A stretch of DNA of 64,000 nt, taken from positions 186,001-250,000 of the forward strand of contig CAWHAP010000010.1 of assembly GCA_963827335.1 (NCBI GenBank). Reading direction: 5' to 3'. Source of the DNA: DASQMT01 sp963827335. GTDB taxonomy: Bacteria; Actinomycetota; Thermoleophilia; Solirubrobacterales; Solirubrobacteraceae. Below are positions 15,525-26,329 of this stretch, piece by piece (positions within the stretch are counted from its first letter, which is position 1; the number at the start of each line of letters is the position of its first letter). Under the pieces are notes generated by a model, which did not search any database, had not been told where the DNA came from, and was given only the letters and a program-made list of their open reading frames with translations. A program made the position numbers and the translations under genes.

Positions 15525-17531
15525 GTGGAACCCCGCGCGCGCGGCCGTGCTCTCCGGCGCGGCATCTGGATGGTCATCGGCGTCTGGCTGACGCTCTGGC
15601 AGGCACAGGTCGTCTTCGCCCCAGGGCTCGACGCGGGCCCGCTGTTCTCGCGCTTCGCGCACGACGGCGTCCTGCTCGCCGGCGCGGCCCTCTGCCTGTG
15701 GGCCGGGATCGCCTCGCCGCAGCAGCGCGAGCGCCGGGCCTGGCTGCTGATCGGGGCCGGCGTCTCCGCCTGGACGTTCGGGGAGATCTGGTACACGGCG
15801 GTCCTCTGGACGGCCGACGAGATCCCCATCCCCTCGCCGGCCGACGCGGGCTACCTGCTGTTCCCGCCGTTCGTGCTCGCCGGCGTGCTCACGCTCCTGC
15901 GCAGCCGCGCCCGCGAGCTGCCCGGCACGCTGTGGGCGGACGGCATCACGGCGGCGCTCGCCGTCTCCGCCGCCGGCGCCGCGCTGGTGTTCCCGACCGT
16001 GCAGGAGGCCGTGTCCGGTCAGGCCATGGAGGTCGCGATCGGCCTCGCCTACCCGATCGCCGACCTCATCCTGCTCGGCGTGATCGTCGGGGCCCTCGCC
16101 GGCACCGGCTGGCAGCTGGACCGCACCTGGCTGCTCCTCTTCCTCGGCGTCACCGCGTTCTGGCTGGCGGACTCGCTCTATCTCGTCGGCAACGCGAACG
16201 GGACCTACGTGCCCGGTTCGTGGTTCGACCTCGGCTGGTGGCTCGGCATGGTCCTGATCGCCGCCGCCGCGTGGCAGCCCGCGCGCCCCGCGCTGCAGGT
16301 GGCCGCGGACGAGCGCCTGCGCCGCATCGTCGTGCCCCTGTGCTTCGGCTCCGGCGGCCTCGCGCTGCTCGTCTACGGCTGCGTGCGCGACGTCAACCTC
16401 GTCGCGATGGGGCTCGCCGCCGCGTCGCTGCTGGCCGTGATGACGCGGACGATGCTGACGTTCCGCGACAACGTCGCGATGCTCCGCGCCTCGCGCGAGG
16501 AGGCGCAGACCGACGCGCTGACCGGCCTCGGCAACCGGCGCGCGCTCGCCCGCGTGCTCGAGCGCGAGCTGCCGCGCGCCACCGAGGCCGAGCCGCTCGT
16601 GCTCGTCCTGTTCGACCTCGACGGCTTCAAGCACTACAACGACACCTTCGGCCACCCCGCGGGCGACGCGCTGCTCGTGCGCCTGGGCGGGAGCCTGGCG
16701 GCGTACGTGCACGCGCGCGGGGGCCGCGCCTTCCGGATGGGCGGCGACGAGTTCTGCGCCCTGTTCGCGCCGGGCGCCGCGCTGTCCGAGGGCCTGGTCC
16801 TCGGCGCCGCGGGCGCGCTCTCCGAGCAGGGCGAGGGCTTCACCGTCGGCTGCTCCTACGGCTCGATCGAGCTCCCGCGCGAGGCCGAGGAGGTCGCGGA
16901 GGCCCTGCGCATCGCCGACCAGCGGATGTACGCGCAGAAGAACGCCGGCCGCACGTCGGCCAGCCGCCAGAGCAAGGACGTGCTGCTGCGCGCGCTCGCC
17001 GAGCGCGATCCCGGGCTGCGCGACCGCGCGAGCTGGATCGGCGAGCTCGCCGAGGGGACCGCCCTGCGGCTCTCGATCAGCCACGAGATCATCGAGCAGG
17101 TCCGCCACGCCGCCGAGCTGCACGACGTCGGCAAGGTCGCCGTGCCCGACGCGATCCTCGACAAGCCCGGGCCGCTCGACCCGGGGGAGTGGGCGTTCAT
17201 CCGCCGGCACACCTTGATCGGCGAGCGCATCATCGCCGCGGCGCCCGCGCTGACGCGCGTCGCCGCGCTCGTGCGCGCGAGCCACGAGCGCTGGGACGGT
17301 GCGGGCTATCCCGACGGGCTCGCCGGCGAGGCGATCCCGCTCGGCGCGCGGGTCGTCGCGGTCGTCGACGCGTTCGACGCCATGACCCGCCCGCGCCCGT
17401 ACACGACGCCGCGCTCGCCGGACGAGGCGATCGAGGAGCTGCGCCGCTGCGGCGGATCGCAGTTCGACCCCGACGTGGTCGCCGCGTTCACCGCGGCCTA
17501 CCTCGAGCGCACGGTCGCCGCGGCGGCCTGA
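15525..17531 (+). CDS. Membrane GGDEF / HD-GYP cyclic-di-GMP protein
   Basis: A 668-aa sensor-like protein. Roughly residues 15-320 contain eight or more hydrophobic helices and no recognised ligand domain. A diguanylate cyclase domain follows, with DALTGLGNRRAL, LFDLDGFKHYNDTFGH and an intact catalytic RMGGDEF (about residue 405). The C-terminal HD-GYP phosphodiesterase domain has ELHDVGKVAVPD, RRHTLIGERI, SHERWDGAGYPDGL and DAFDAM. Both synthesis and hydrolysis sites look intact; no RxxD inhibitory site is obvious. The start is GTG 15525, with ATG 15570 an alternative just before the first helix. Its targets are not evident from neighbours. Confidence 0.88.
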   Translation: MEPRARGRALRRGIWMVIGVWLTLWQAQVVFAPGLDAGPLFSRFAHDGVLLAGAALCLWAGIASPQQRERRAWLLIGAGVSAWTFGEIWYTAVLWTADEIPIPSPADAGYLLFPPFVLAGVLTLLRSRARELPGTLWADGITAALAVSAAGAALVFPTVQEAVSGQAMEVAIGLAYPIADLILLGVIVGALAGTGWQLDRTWLLLFLGVTAFWLADSLYLVGNANGTYVPGSWFDLGWWLGMVLIAAAAWQPARPALQVAADERLRRIVVPLCFGSGGLALLVYGCVRDVNLVAMGLAAASLLAVMTRTMLTFRDNVAMLRASREEAQTDALTGLGNRRALARVLERELPRATEAEPLVLVLFDLDGFKHYNDTFGHPAGDALLVRLGGSLAAYVHARGGRAFRMGGDEFCALFAPGAALSEGLVLGAAGALSEQGEGFTVGCSYGSIELPREAEEVAEALRIADQRMYAQKNAGRTSASRQSKDVLLRALAERDPGLRDRASWIGELAEGTALRLSISHEIIEQVRHAAELHDVGKVAVPDAILDKPGPLDPGEWAFIRRHTLIGERIIAAAPALTRVAALVRASHERWDGAGYPDGLAGEAIPLGARVVAVVDAFDAMTRPRPYTTPRSPDEAIEELRRCGGSQFDPDVVAAFTAAYLERTVAAAA

Positions 17532-17534
17532 GCC

Positions 17535-19747
<2,213 letters not shown>

Positions 19748-19751
<4 letters not shown>

Positions 19752-20590
19752 CGCGTCACCTCGTGCGTGAACGCCGCCGTGTGGACCTCGCCGTCGACCT
19801 GGAACTGGAGGAACAGGCGGTAGCGGCCCGCGGTGGGGAGCTCGGCCATGAAGCGCAGCCGGTCCTCGTCGGGGTGGACGTGGAGGAAGGCGAGGTCGCC
19901 CTCGCGCAGCGCGACGAGGTGGCCCTTGGCGCCGAGGTAGTCGTCGACCGCGACGGGCGCCCCGTCGCGGGTCACCTCGAAGCGGAGCTCCTCGCCCTCC
20001 GCCGTCAGGCGGACGTCGAGGCCGTCGGTCGCCACGGTCCGGTCCGGCGCGGGCAGCGCGTGCGTATCGGCTGCGCCGTCGACGGTGAGGTCGGCGCCGA
20101 GGGTGCGGGGTTCGTCCTGGGTGGAGAAGTCGGCGAACACGCGGTAGGTGCCGGGGTCGGGCAGGGCGACGGGGACGGTCCAGCTGCCGTCGGGGCGCTG
20201 GACGGGGTGGACGTGCTGGAAGCCGGTCAGGTCCCGCCGCACGATGATGACGTGCATGCGCTTGGTGTGCTCGACGTCGAAGTCCGTGACGGTCGCGCCG
20301 TCGCGGCCGGTGATGCGGAAGGCGAGCTCGAACCGCTTGCCCGCGCGCGCCGTGGTGCGCTCGAGCTCGAGCGCGTAGCCGTCGTCGCTGACCGCGAGGC
20401 CGCGGATGGCGTCGGGCGCCTTGGCGCCGTGTCCGGCCTCCTCCTCGGCGCCCATGCCGTGCGCCGGCTCGGCGGCGTCGCCGGACGGCTCGCCCGGGCG
20501 GACGTCGAGGCGGCTGCCGGCGAACGCGGCGCCGCCGAAGGCGAGCGCGAGGATCGCGGCGAAGCCCGCCAGGCGGGCGGCGACGCTCAC
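19748..20590 (-). CDS. His-rich two-domain secreted protein of the copper operon
   Basis: A 280-aa product with an N-terminal membrane anchor or signal peptide (ARLAGFAAILALAFGGAAFA), an acidic, His-containing linker (HGMGAEEEAGHG), and two beta-rich halves. Each half contains a similar motif: RDLTGFQHVHPVQ and REGDLAFLHVHPDE. The repeated HVHP suggests a duplicated metal-binding module outside the membrane, possibly presenting copper to or receiving it from CopA. The GTG start overlaps the copZ stop (GTGA), and the stop overlaps the copA start. Function is inferred only from context and histidines. Confidence 0.7.
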
Positions 20591-20793
20591 GCCGGCTCCG
20601 CGTCGTAGCCGGCCTCGTCGATCGCGGCGACGATCGCGTCCGGCGCCACGGCGATGCCGCTGATGCGGACGAGCTTCGTCGCGAGGTCGACGTCGACGGC
20701 GGCCACGCCGTCGATCTTCAGGACCTCGTGGGTGACGGCGGTGCGGCAGTGCTCGCAGGACATGCCGTCGGCGCGGTAGGTGAGCTGGGTCAT
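20587..20793 (-). CDS. copZ: Copper chaperone CopZ (HMA domain)
   Basis: A 68-aa heavy-metal-associated domain protein with metal site GMSCEHCRTAV and the beta-alpha-beta-beta-alpha-beta pattern (VLKIDGVAAVDVDLATKLV, AIDEAGYDAE). It binds Cu(I) in the cytosol and delivers it to the CopA N-terminal domain. It is the first gene of the copZ-HVHP protein-copA operon and lies under a promoter with CsoR-like sites. Confidence 0.93.
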   Translation of the reverse strand: MTQLTYRADGMSCEHCRTAVTHEVLKIDGVAAVDVDLATKLVRISGIAVAPDAIVAAIDEAGYDAEPA

Positions 20794-20811
20794 GGCGGTG
20801 TGAGGTCCTTG

Positions 20812-20874
20812 GTACGGGGAGGGGGTATCCGGGGAGTGCCATCAAGGTAGCACAACCCCCGGGGGGTATGTCAA
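20812..20874 (-). promoter_or_regulatory. Copper-responsive promoter with two CsoR-like G-tract operators
   Basis: On the minus strand TTGACA (20869-20874) and TACCTT (20844-20849) are 19 bp apart. Between and overlapping them lies a GC-tract palindrome, ACAACCCCCGGGGGGTATGT on the plus strand (20852-20871), of the form bound by CsoR repressors. A second tract, TACGGGGAGGGGGTA (20813-20827), lies in the predicted leader. CsoR is released by Cu(I), so induction by copper is expected. csoR itself is not in the window. The long spacer would also suit a MerR-type activator. Confidence 0.65.
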
Positions 20875-20888
20875 ATGAGTCGGCTGTC

Positions 20889-21120
20889 GTTGCGACGGCG
20901 CCTTTCGCCCGGCTCGTCGGACGCGCGGACACCGGGCATCGTGGGGAGGGGTCAGGCGAGCGGCGCTCTGTGGGCCTGCGAACGTCGCATGCCGCGCGGG
21001 CGTGCGCTCCAACGTCGTACGCGGAGAGATCGCGTGCGGCCGTACGACGTTCGGGGCCCATGGCACCCTCAACGTCGTACGCGGCCCGATCGTCTGCGGC
21101 TGTACGACGTTCGGGGCTCG
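20889..21120. mobile_element. Composite element B, one end plus arm array
   Basis: The 494-bp gap between divergent copZ and the sigma factor holds no gene. It carries the copper promoter on the left, then a copy of the element A end sequence (from GTTGCGACGGCGCC at 20889 through GACACCGGGCATCG and GGGGAGGGG), and an arm array. The inverted right end is not clearly present; GCCACCCCTGGATGCGGGG near 21126 may be a remnant. 21130-21287 contains AT-richer DNA and the sigma factor's ribosome site, with no further feature I can name. Confidence 0.6.
20981..21111. repeat. 30-bp-pitch alternating arm array, five arms
   Basis: Arms start at 20981, 21011, 21041, 21071 and 21101, exactly 30 bp apart with 19-bp spacers: AACGTCGCATG, AACGTCGTACG, CGTACGACGTT, AACGTCGTACG, TGTACGACGTT. 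The last four form two near-identical 60-bp units, each an inverted repeat of 10-11 bp arms. The first two arms share orientation, consistent with loss of one 30-bp step. The pitch matches the array at 11784. Confidence 0.82.
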
Positions 21121-21287
21121 GCCGACGCCACCCCTGGATGCGGGGCGGTGACGATCACCGGCCAACTGCGAATGCCGCAAATTGCGCACGGTTCGTCACG
21201 CAAGAGCGGGGCGAGCCGCGCTCCCGTCTTGCCTCTTGCCCTCGCGAACGCTCAGATTCGCATCGCAAAGAAGGAGGGCGACCGGCA

Positions 21288-22670
21288 GTGGCGACAGCGA
21301 GGGCGGCGATCGAGGACGGGACGACCGCCACGGCCCATGCGCGCGTCGAGGCGATGCTGCGGGCGCACCACGCGACGCTGCTGCGGATCGCGCGGCGCTG
21401 GAGCGGGTCGCAGGACGCGGCCGAGGACGCGCTCCAGCGGGCGATGGAGATCTACGTCCGGCGGCTCGCCTCGCTCGACCCGGCGACGGAGGCGGCCTGG
21501 CTGAAGGTCGTCGTGCGCCACGAGGCGATGGCGGTCCAGCGCGCCTCGGCGGCGGTCGTGCCGCTGGAGGCGGACGACCTCGCGGCGCGGCTCCCGCCTG
21601 CCGAGGGGGCCGTCGAGGAGCGGATCGAGCGCGAGGAGCGCACGGCGCACTCGATCGAGGCGCTCGGGCGGCTCAAGCCGGACGAGCGTACGGCGCTGCT
21701 GCTCAAGGCGAAGGGCCTGTCCTATCGCGAGATCGGCGAGCGCCAGGGCTGGACGTACACGAAGGTCAACCGGGCCATCACCGAGGGGCGGCGGCGGTTC
21801 CTCGACACGGTGGCGCGGATCGAGTCGGGCGAGGAGTGCGAGCGCTACGCGCCGACGCTGCTCGCGCTGACCCAGGGCCGGGCGGAGGCCGCCGACGTCG
21901 TGGCGCTGCGCCCCCACCTGCGCCACTGCGGCGCCTGCCGGGGCACGGTGCGCGAGCTCGTCGAGTCGCGCCGCCGCCGCCTGGCCCTCCACCTCCCGTT
22001 CGTCGCCGGCGTCGCGCCGCTGCGCTGGCTCGGGTCGGAGGAGCCCGCGGAGCTGGCCGATCGCGGCGCCGGCGTGCGGCAGGCGCTGCACGGAGCGCTC
22101 GCTCGCTTCACCGGGCCGGACGTCGCGACGGGCGTTCAGCTCGGCTCGAGCGGCGGCGGCCGCGGCGCGGCGGTGGCCGCCCTGCTCTCGCTCTGCCTCG
22201 GAGGCGGCGCGGGGACCTACTGCGTGGCGACGGGCGGCCTGCCCGAGCCGGTCGTCCGCCTCGTCCACCCTGCCGCGACCCGCGATCGTGCTGCCGAGCA
22301 CGAGCGGGCCGAGCGCCGGGCCGCCGCTGCGGAACGCTCCGCTCGCGCCGCCGCGACTCCAGCGCCGACGGCGACCCCGATTCCCGCGCGCGAGATCACC
22401 GCTCCGCAGCAGGCAGCCGCGCGCGACCCGGAGCCGTCGCGCCCCGAGGCGACGAGCAAGCCGAAGCGCAAGCGCCGCTCGGCGCCGGAGGAGGAGTTCG
22501 GCTTCGAGGGCGCGACCGGCACGCCGGGCCTCGTGGGCGGAGGCGGGTCGGCGCAGCCCTCTGCCTCGACCGCGAGTACGTCATCGCCGTCGTCGGGCGG
22601 CGGATCTTCAGGTGGGTCAACGCAGAGCTCGTCGCCCCCGCCGACGAGCGGAGGGGAGTTTCTGCCGTGA
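21288..22670 (+). CDS. ECF-type sigma factor fused to a membrane anti-sigma-like tail
   Basis: A 460-aa protein. The N-terminal third is an ECF sigma factor: region 2 (HHATLLRIARRWSGSQDAAE, then ALQRAMEIYVRRL) and region 4 (LKPDERTALLLKAKGLSYRE with a helix-turn-helix). Next come CERYAPTLLALTQG and RPHLRHCGACRGTV, like a zinc-binding anti-sigma domain, one membrane helix (AAVAALLSLCLGGGAG), and a long Ala/Pro/Ser/Gly-rich extracytoplasmic tail. Activity is probably controlled by the fused domain. GTG 21288 is chosen because AAGGAGG lies 10 nt upstream. The stop overlaps the GTG of the next, secreted-protein gene (GTGA), so the pair was one operon. Confidence 0.8.
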   Translation: MATARAAIEDGTTATAHARVEAMLRAHHATLLRIARRWSGSQDAAEDALQRAMEIYVRRLASLDPATEAAWLKVVVRHEAMAVQRASAAVVPLEADDLAARLPPAEGAVEERIEREERTAHSIEALGRLKPDERTALLLKAKGLSYREIGERQGWTYTKVNRAITEGRRRFLDTVARIESGEECERYAPTLLALTQGRAEAADVVALRPHLRHCGACRGTVRELVESRRRRLALHLPFVAGVAPLRWLGSEEPAELADRGAGVRQALHGALARFTGPDVATGVQLGSSGGGRGAAVAALLSLCLGGGAGTYCVATGGLPEPVVRLVHPAATRDRAAEHERAERRAAAAERSARAAATPAPTATPIPAREITAPQQAAARDPEPSRPEATSKPKRKRRSAPEEEFGFEGATGTPGLVGGGGSAQPSASTASTSSPSSGGGSSGGSTQSSSPPPTSGGEFLP

Positions 22671-24320
22671 GAGCGCTGTGCGCGTCCGTCCTCGTCAGCC
22701 TCGTGCTGCTGGTCCCCCCGGCCACGGCAAGTGCCGGCACCTACGACGTCTGGAGCTGCCAGCTGCCGGACGGTAGGCCGGCGCCGGTCGACGGCTGGAG
22801 TCCGATTGGTGGGGCTGTTCGGCAGCGCGAACCGAGTGCTCGACCCGGGCTAGGGTCTGACCGTCGTGCTGCCGAATGCCCGGTTCGCAGAGCAGCAGTA
22901 TTCAGGCTGGCAGTTCGACTGCGCCCGCCGAATGTGTCGATCGCCGGGTACGAGCTGTACCGGCGGGCGCGAAGGCGACGCTCGGTCCCGATGGCAGCGA
23001 GCACGACTACCTGCTGTTTCACGACGCGATGCGCGATCGAGCCGGGCTACTTGACCGACTACTGCATCGCGTTCGTCCATTGCAGTGCCATCGGCGACGT
23101 CGGCTCCGCCGACCTGCTGGACCCCGACAACCGGTTGGAGCGCGAAGCACTGTCGCTCCGCCGTCTGCTCATGGTGGTGCAGTGCAAGGACCCGCAGCAC
23201 GAGGACGGCTGTGATCCGCTCGCGGTCCCGGGTGAGCTCAAGCTGGCGCGCGCGCGCATCCGGCTGCGAGGACGTCGTTCCGCCTGTCCTAGGCCCGCCG
23301 ACGGGTGCCCTCGTGACGGACGGTGCCATGCTCGAGGGACCGCAGAGCGCGTCGATCGGTCGCTAGCGATCGTGAGTCAGGCGTTCGTCGCCTACTCGTG
23401 GTTGTGGACGGGTCGAGTCGAGGCCGAGCAGACGGTCGCGGATCCCGGGGAACCTGCCGCGCTCCGTACGTCGCTCGCGTGCCGTGCCCCGCGAGCGCGA
23501 CGCGCAGATCGTGTGGTGGGACACCAGGCGCGTGCCGAACGGGACGCACGTGATCCAGATCGCCGCAGAGGACGCGGCGGGGAACCGAACGACTCTCGGC
23601 ACGGCGAAGTCCGTGACGGTCGTCAACGGCGGGGTGCCGAACGGAGCGCGGCCGACGCGTCGAGCAAGCGCTGTCGATCGGGTTGAGATGCAACGGAGGC
23701 GCGTCGCTGTCACGATACGGTCGTCGACGGCGCAGGCGCGCCCGGTGACTCGCAGGACGGCTACGTCACAGCGACGGGGATGCCGATTCCGCAGGCGCGT
23801 TCGTGGAGATCGTGCGCGACGCCGGCTCGTCCCGGAGCGCGCTCTCGGCTCGAGGGAACGGACACGACGGATCGACGACGGGCGCTTCCGCTTCCGGGTG
23901 CGGCGAGGCCCCTCGCGTCGACTCACCGTGCGTTACCGCGCGTTCTCGCTCGATCCAGAGCCGTCGGCCGAGGCGGTCGTCCAGCCTACGACGTGCGCGC
24001 CGGCGTGCGGCTACGGGTTACGCCCACGGCGCACGACGGCTCGCGAGGACGCGATCGTGTTCAGCCGGCCAGCTGCTCGGCGGGCCGGGTCGCGACGGCG
24101 TGCAGGTCGCGCTCTACGCCGTCGACCGGCATGGCCGCCGGCGCGTGCCGGTCTCGGTGCTCACTGCGGATCGCGCGGGGCGGTTCAGCTTCGAGCTATC
24201 GCTTCCTCCGGACGTTCGCGCCGTTCACCTATCGGTTCGTTGCCCGAGGTCGAGGCGCAGACGGGATATCCCTACGCCGCCGGGACGTCGCCAGTCGCCA
24301 CCGTCCGGATCGTCCGGTGA
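22667..24320 (+). pseudogene. Decayed secreted GTYDV-type protein gene
   Basis: It begins with a signal peptide (LCASVLVSLVLLVPPATASA) and GTYDVWSCQLPDG, then is broken. An in-frame TAG follows LDPG at about 22852, and the reading moves between frames several times: PPNVSIAGYELYRR, EPGYLTDYC, LDPDNRLEREALS, then VLGPPTGALVTDGAM (other frame), RAPYVARVPCPASA (another), HVIQIAAEDAAGNRT, GVQVALYAVDRHGRR, ending ATVRIVR at 24320. In order these describe one secreted protein of about 540 residues with an Ig-like/bacterial sugar-binding style C-terminus. At least five frameshifts make expression impossible as read. It is coupled to the sigma factor gene. Confidence 0.7.
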
Positions 24321-26217
24321 TGACGCGTAGCACGACACGGATGTTCACGACGCTTCGAGTAGCCGGTCGCGTACGGCAGGTTCGCCTGGCGCCGGACGCG
24401 GGCGCGGATCGGATAGGTGCCAGGCCGTCCGCTGAAGCGGTACGCGCGCCCGCCAGCGGCCTTGCGTCGCGTTCGCGTGTCGGCGAACGTCCGCCAGCGT
24501 CCGCGCTCCTGCCCTTGGAGCACGACCACGAGGCCGCGCTCCGCCTCGGCCACGCGACCCGGAAGCGCACCGTGCCCGGCGCCGGGCAGCCGCGACGTGA
24601 CGCTCGGATCGAACTGCTCGCGCGAACCTCAGATGTACATCGCGCGTACTGCGGGAAGCGTGTCGTCCCTCCCGGCGTAGGCGAGCGTCAGCTCGCCGGC
24701 TCGTACCGGCAGCCGACACGAAGCGCGAACCGGCCGCGCGTTGGTGGTTGTTGCCATGACTCCTGCGTCGGCACCGCCGCCACCGGCGGGCGTCGAGAGG
24801 TCACGCTGGACGGGGCACGCCGGCAGCGCGCTGGTCGGCCGAGAGCGTCAGCCTTGCCGCGGAACGTGACGCGGTCGACCGTAGCCGACCCGTGAGGTTG
24901 CGGCGGATCAGCTTGCAGCCGACGCGTGCGCGAGCCGGATGTCGCGGACCGGTGAAACGCGATGGGACGGCCGGCTGCCTGATTGCCGATCGCGTCGCGT
25001 ACGAACGACGCGCATGTCGGCGCGCGCGAGGGCTGACCGCGATCGAGCTCGTGCGCGAATGCGCACCGTGGCTGACGCCGTCGGGCAGCGGGCGGATACG
25101 GCTCGGTTGCGCTCTGGCGCACGAAGAGCTGTCCGCCCGCAACGCCCGACGCCGTCGTCGATCACCTGCACGATCAACGTGCGTCCTCGGGGAGGCGGAG
25201 CTCCACGCGGGGCGGGTTCCCGTCGATCGAGACGGGCGCGAGACCCGCGTCGCGTTGCCGGCGGCGTCGTTGCGGTGATGGTGTGCGGCATGCGTGCCGT
25301 CTGGCGGCGGTCGCTGGCGAAACGCAGCCGTCCGGCCAGGCGCGTGCTGCAGGCGCCGGGCGCCGGAAGTCGCAGTGACGCCGATTCGCGACGCCGGTGA
25401 GCGGCCCGCCGATGTCGGCGCGGACGTGCGAACGCCGGCAGCTGTCCGAGGCGGCATAGACGTCAGCGGGTCGCCAGGGCGCCGCCAGCCGTCGCTCCAG
25501 AGGAGCCGGCCGCGAGATGGCGGGGCGCGTGTCGTCCCGAGGCCGTGATGCGACCGCGCCGTAGAGTCGAAGCTCGCGTACGGACAGCCGCTGCGTGGCC
25601 GTCGGGCAAGCGCCAAGATCTTGCAGACCGCAGCCGATGCTGCCACGGACGAGCGTTCGTCGAGTCGAGCCGATTCGGTCTGTACGCGCTCCGCCGAGCG
25701 GCGCCGACGGTGCCGACGGATCCTCCGAGCGCCGTGCCACACGGCTCTGCCCGTCGAGGCATGCCGATCAGCTGCTCCAGGGCTGTCGCACGACGGTCGA
25801 CGCGCCAGAAGGTCCCACTCGTCGACGCCGTCCGTCGGCGGGCATCCGCGCGGCTGGTCTGCCCTCGGCGCCAGCAGCTCGGATCCTCGCGCGATCGCGG
25901 TCCCGGCGGCGCGGTGAAGCTGCAGGTACGCCGAGTGCAGCCAGCTTGGCCTCGACGCCGTCCGCCGCGCGGCTGCGGAGCGACAGTCGCGTCCGCGCGG
26001 CTCCCGGGCACGCCTCGTACACGTCGAAGAGCGTCGGGTTGGGTACTGCGGGTCGGGTACGCGCCAGACCGCGGACTCCACGCTGAGGTTCACGCCCGCC
26101 CGCGCCCGGCGCACGGCAGCTCACCACGTCGTAGGTCCCCGCCTGCGCGCCCGCGGGCGCGAGTAGGCCGAGCGCGAGCGCCCCCGTGACCAACCCCGTC
26201 CATACGACTCTCCGCAT
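24321..26217 (-). pseudogene. Second decayed GTYDV-type secreted protein gene, convergent
   Basis: Starting at ATG 26217 after AAGGGG, it encodes a signal peptide (LVTGALALGLLAPAGAQA) and GTYDVVSCRAPGAG. Sensible segments are then scattered over three minus-strand frames: VNLSVESAVWRVPDPQYP, TLFDVYEACPG, LSLRSRAADGVEAK, DGVDEWDLLARR, RVQTESARLDERSS, SRPSRSTGTRPAW, VVLQGQERGRWRTFADTR and YRFSGRPGTYPIRARVRRQ, with VVNIRVV near the end. It is therefore a paralogue of the convergent neighbour, broken by many indels. The exact 3' end is uncertain; the coordinate given is where the neighbour stops. Confidence 0.65.
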
Positions 26218-26329
26218 CCCTGCCGTACCCCTTCCGTGCGCGTTCCCCGACCTCCGCCGACTACCCCGCCAACCCCACCTTCGCACCCGAGTTGCGGACC
26301 GTGTCCGGTGCTAGGGTCCGATCGCGCTT

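Noticed and set aside
14337..17285. Very long minus-strand open frame antisense to ftsZ and the GGDEF gene
   Set aside because: A GC-skew shadow: low-complexity His/Arg/Gln-rich translation, no motifs, and the plus strand encodes two clear proteins.
22667..26217. A cluster of many short genes on both strands
   Set aside because: The short frames join into two frameshifted homologous secreted proteins; individually they have no sensible starts or motifs.
26218..26329. Glycine-responsive element upstream of gcvT
   Set aside because: Only a TAGGGT hexamer and a short spacer are present; no paired glycine aptamer pattern.
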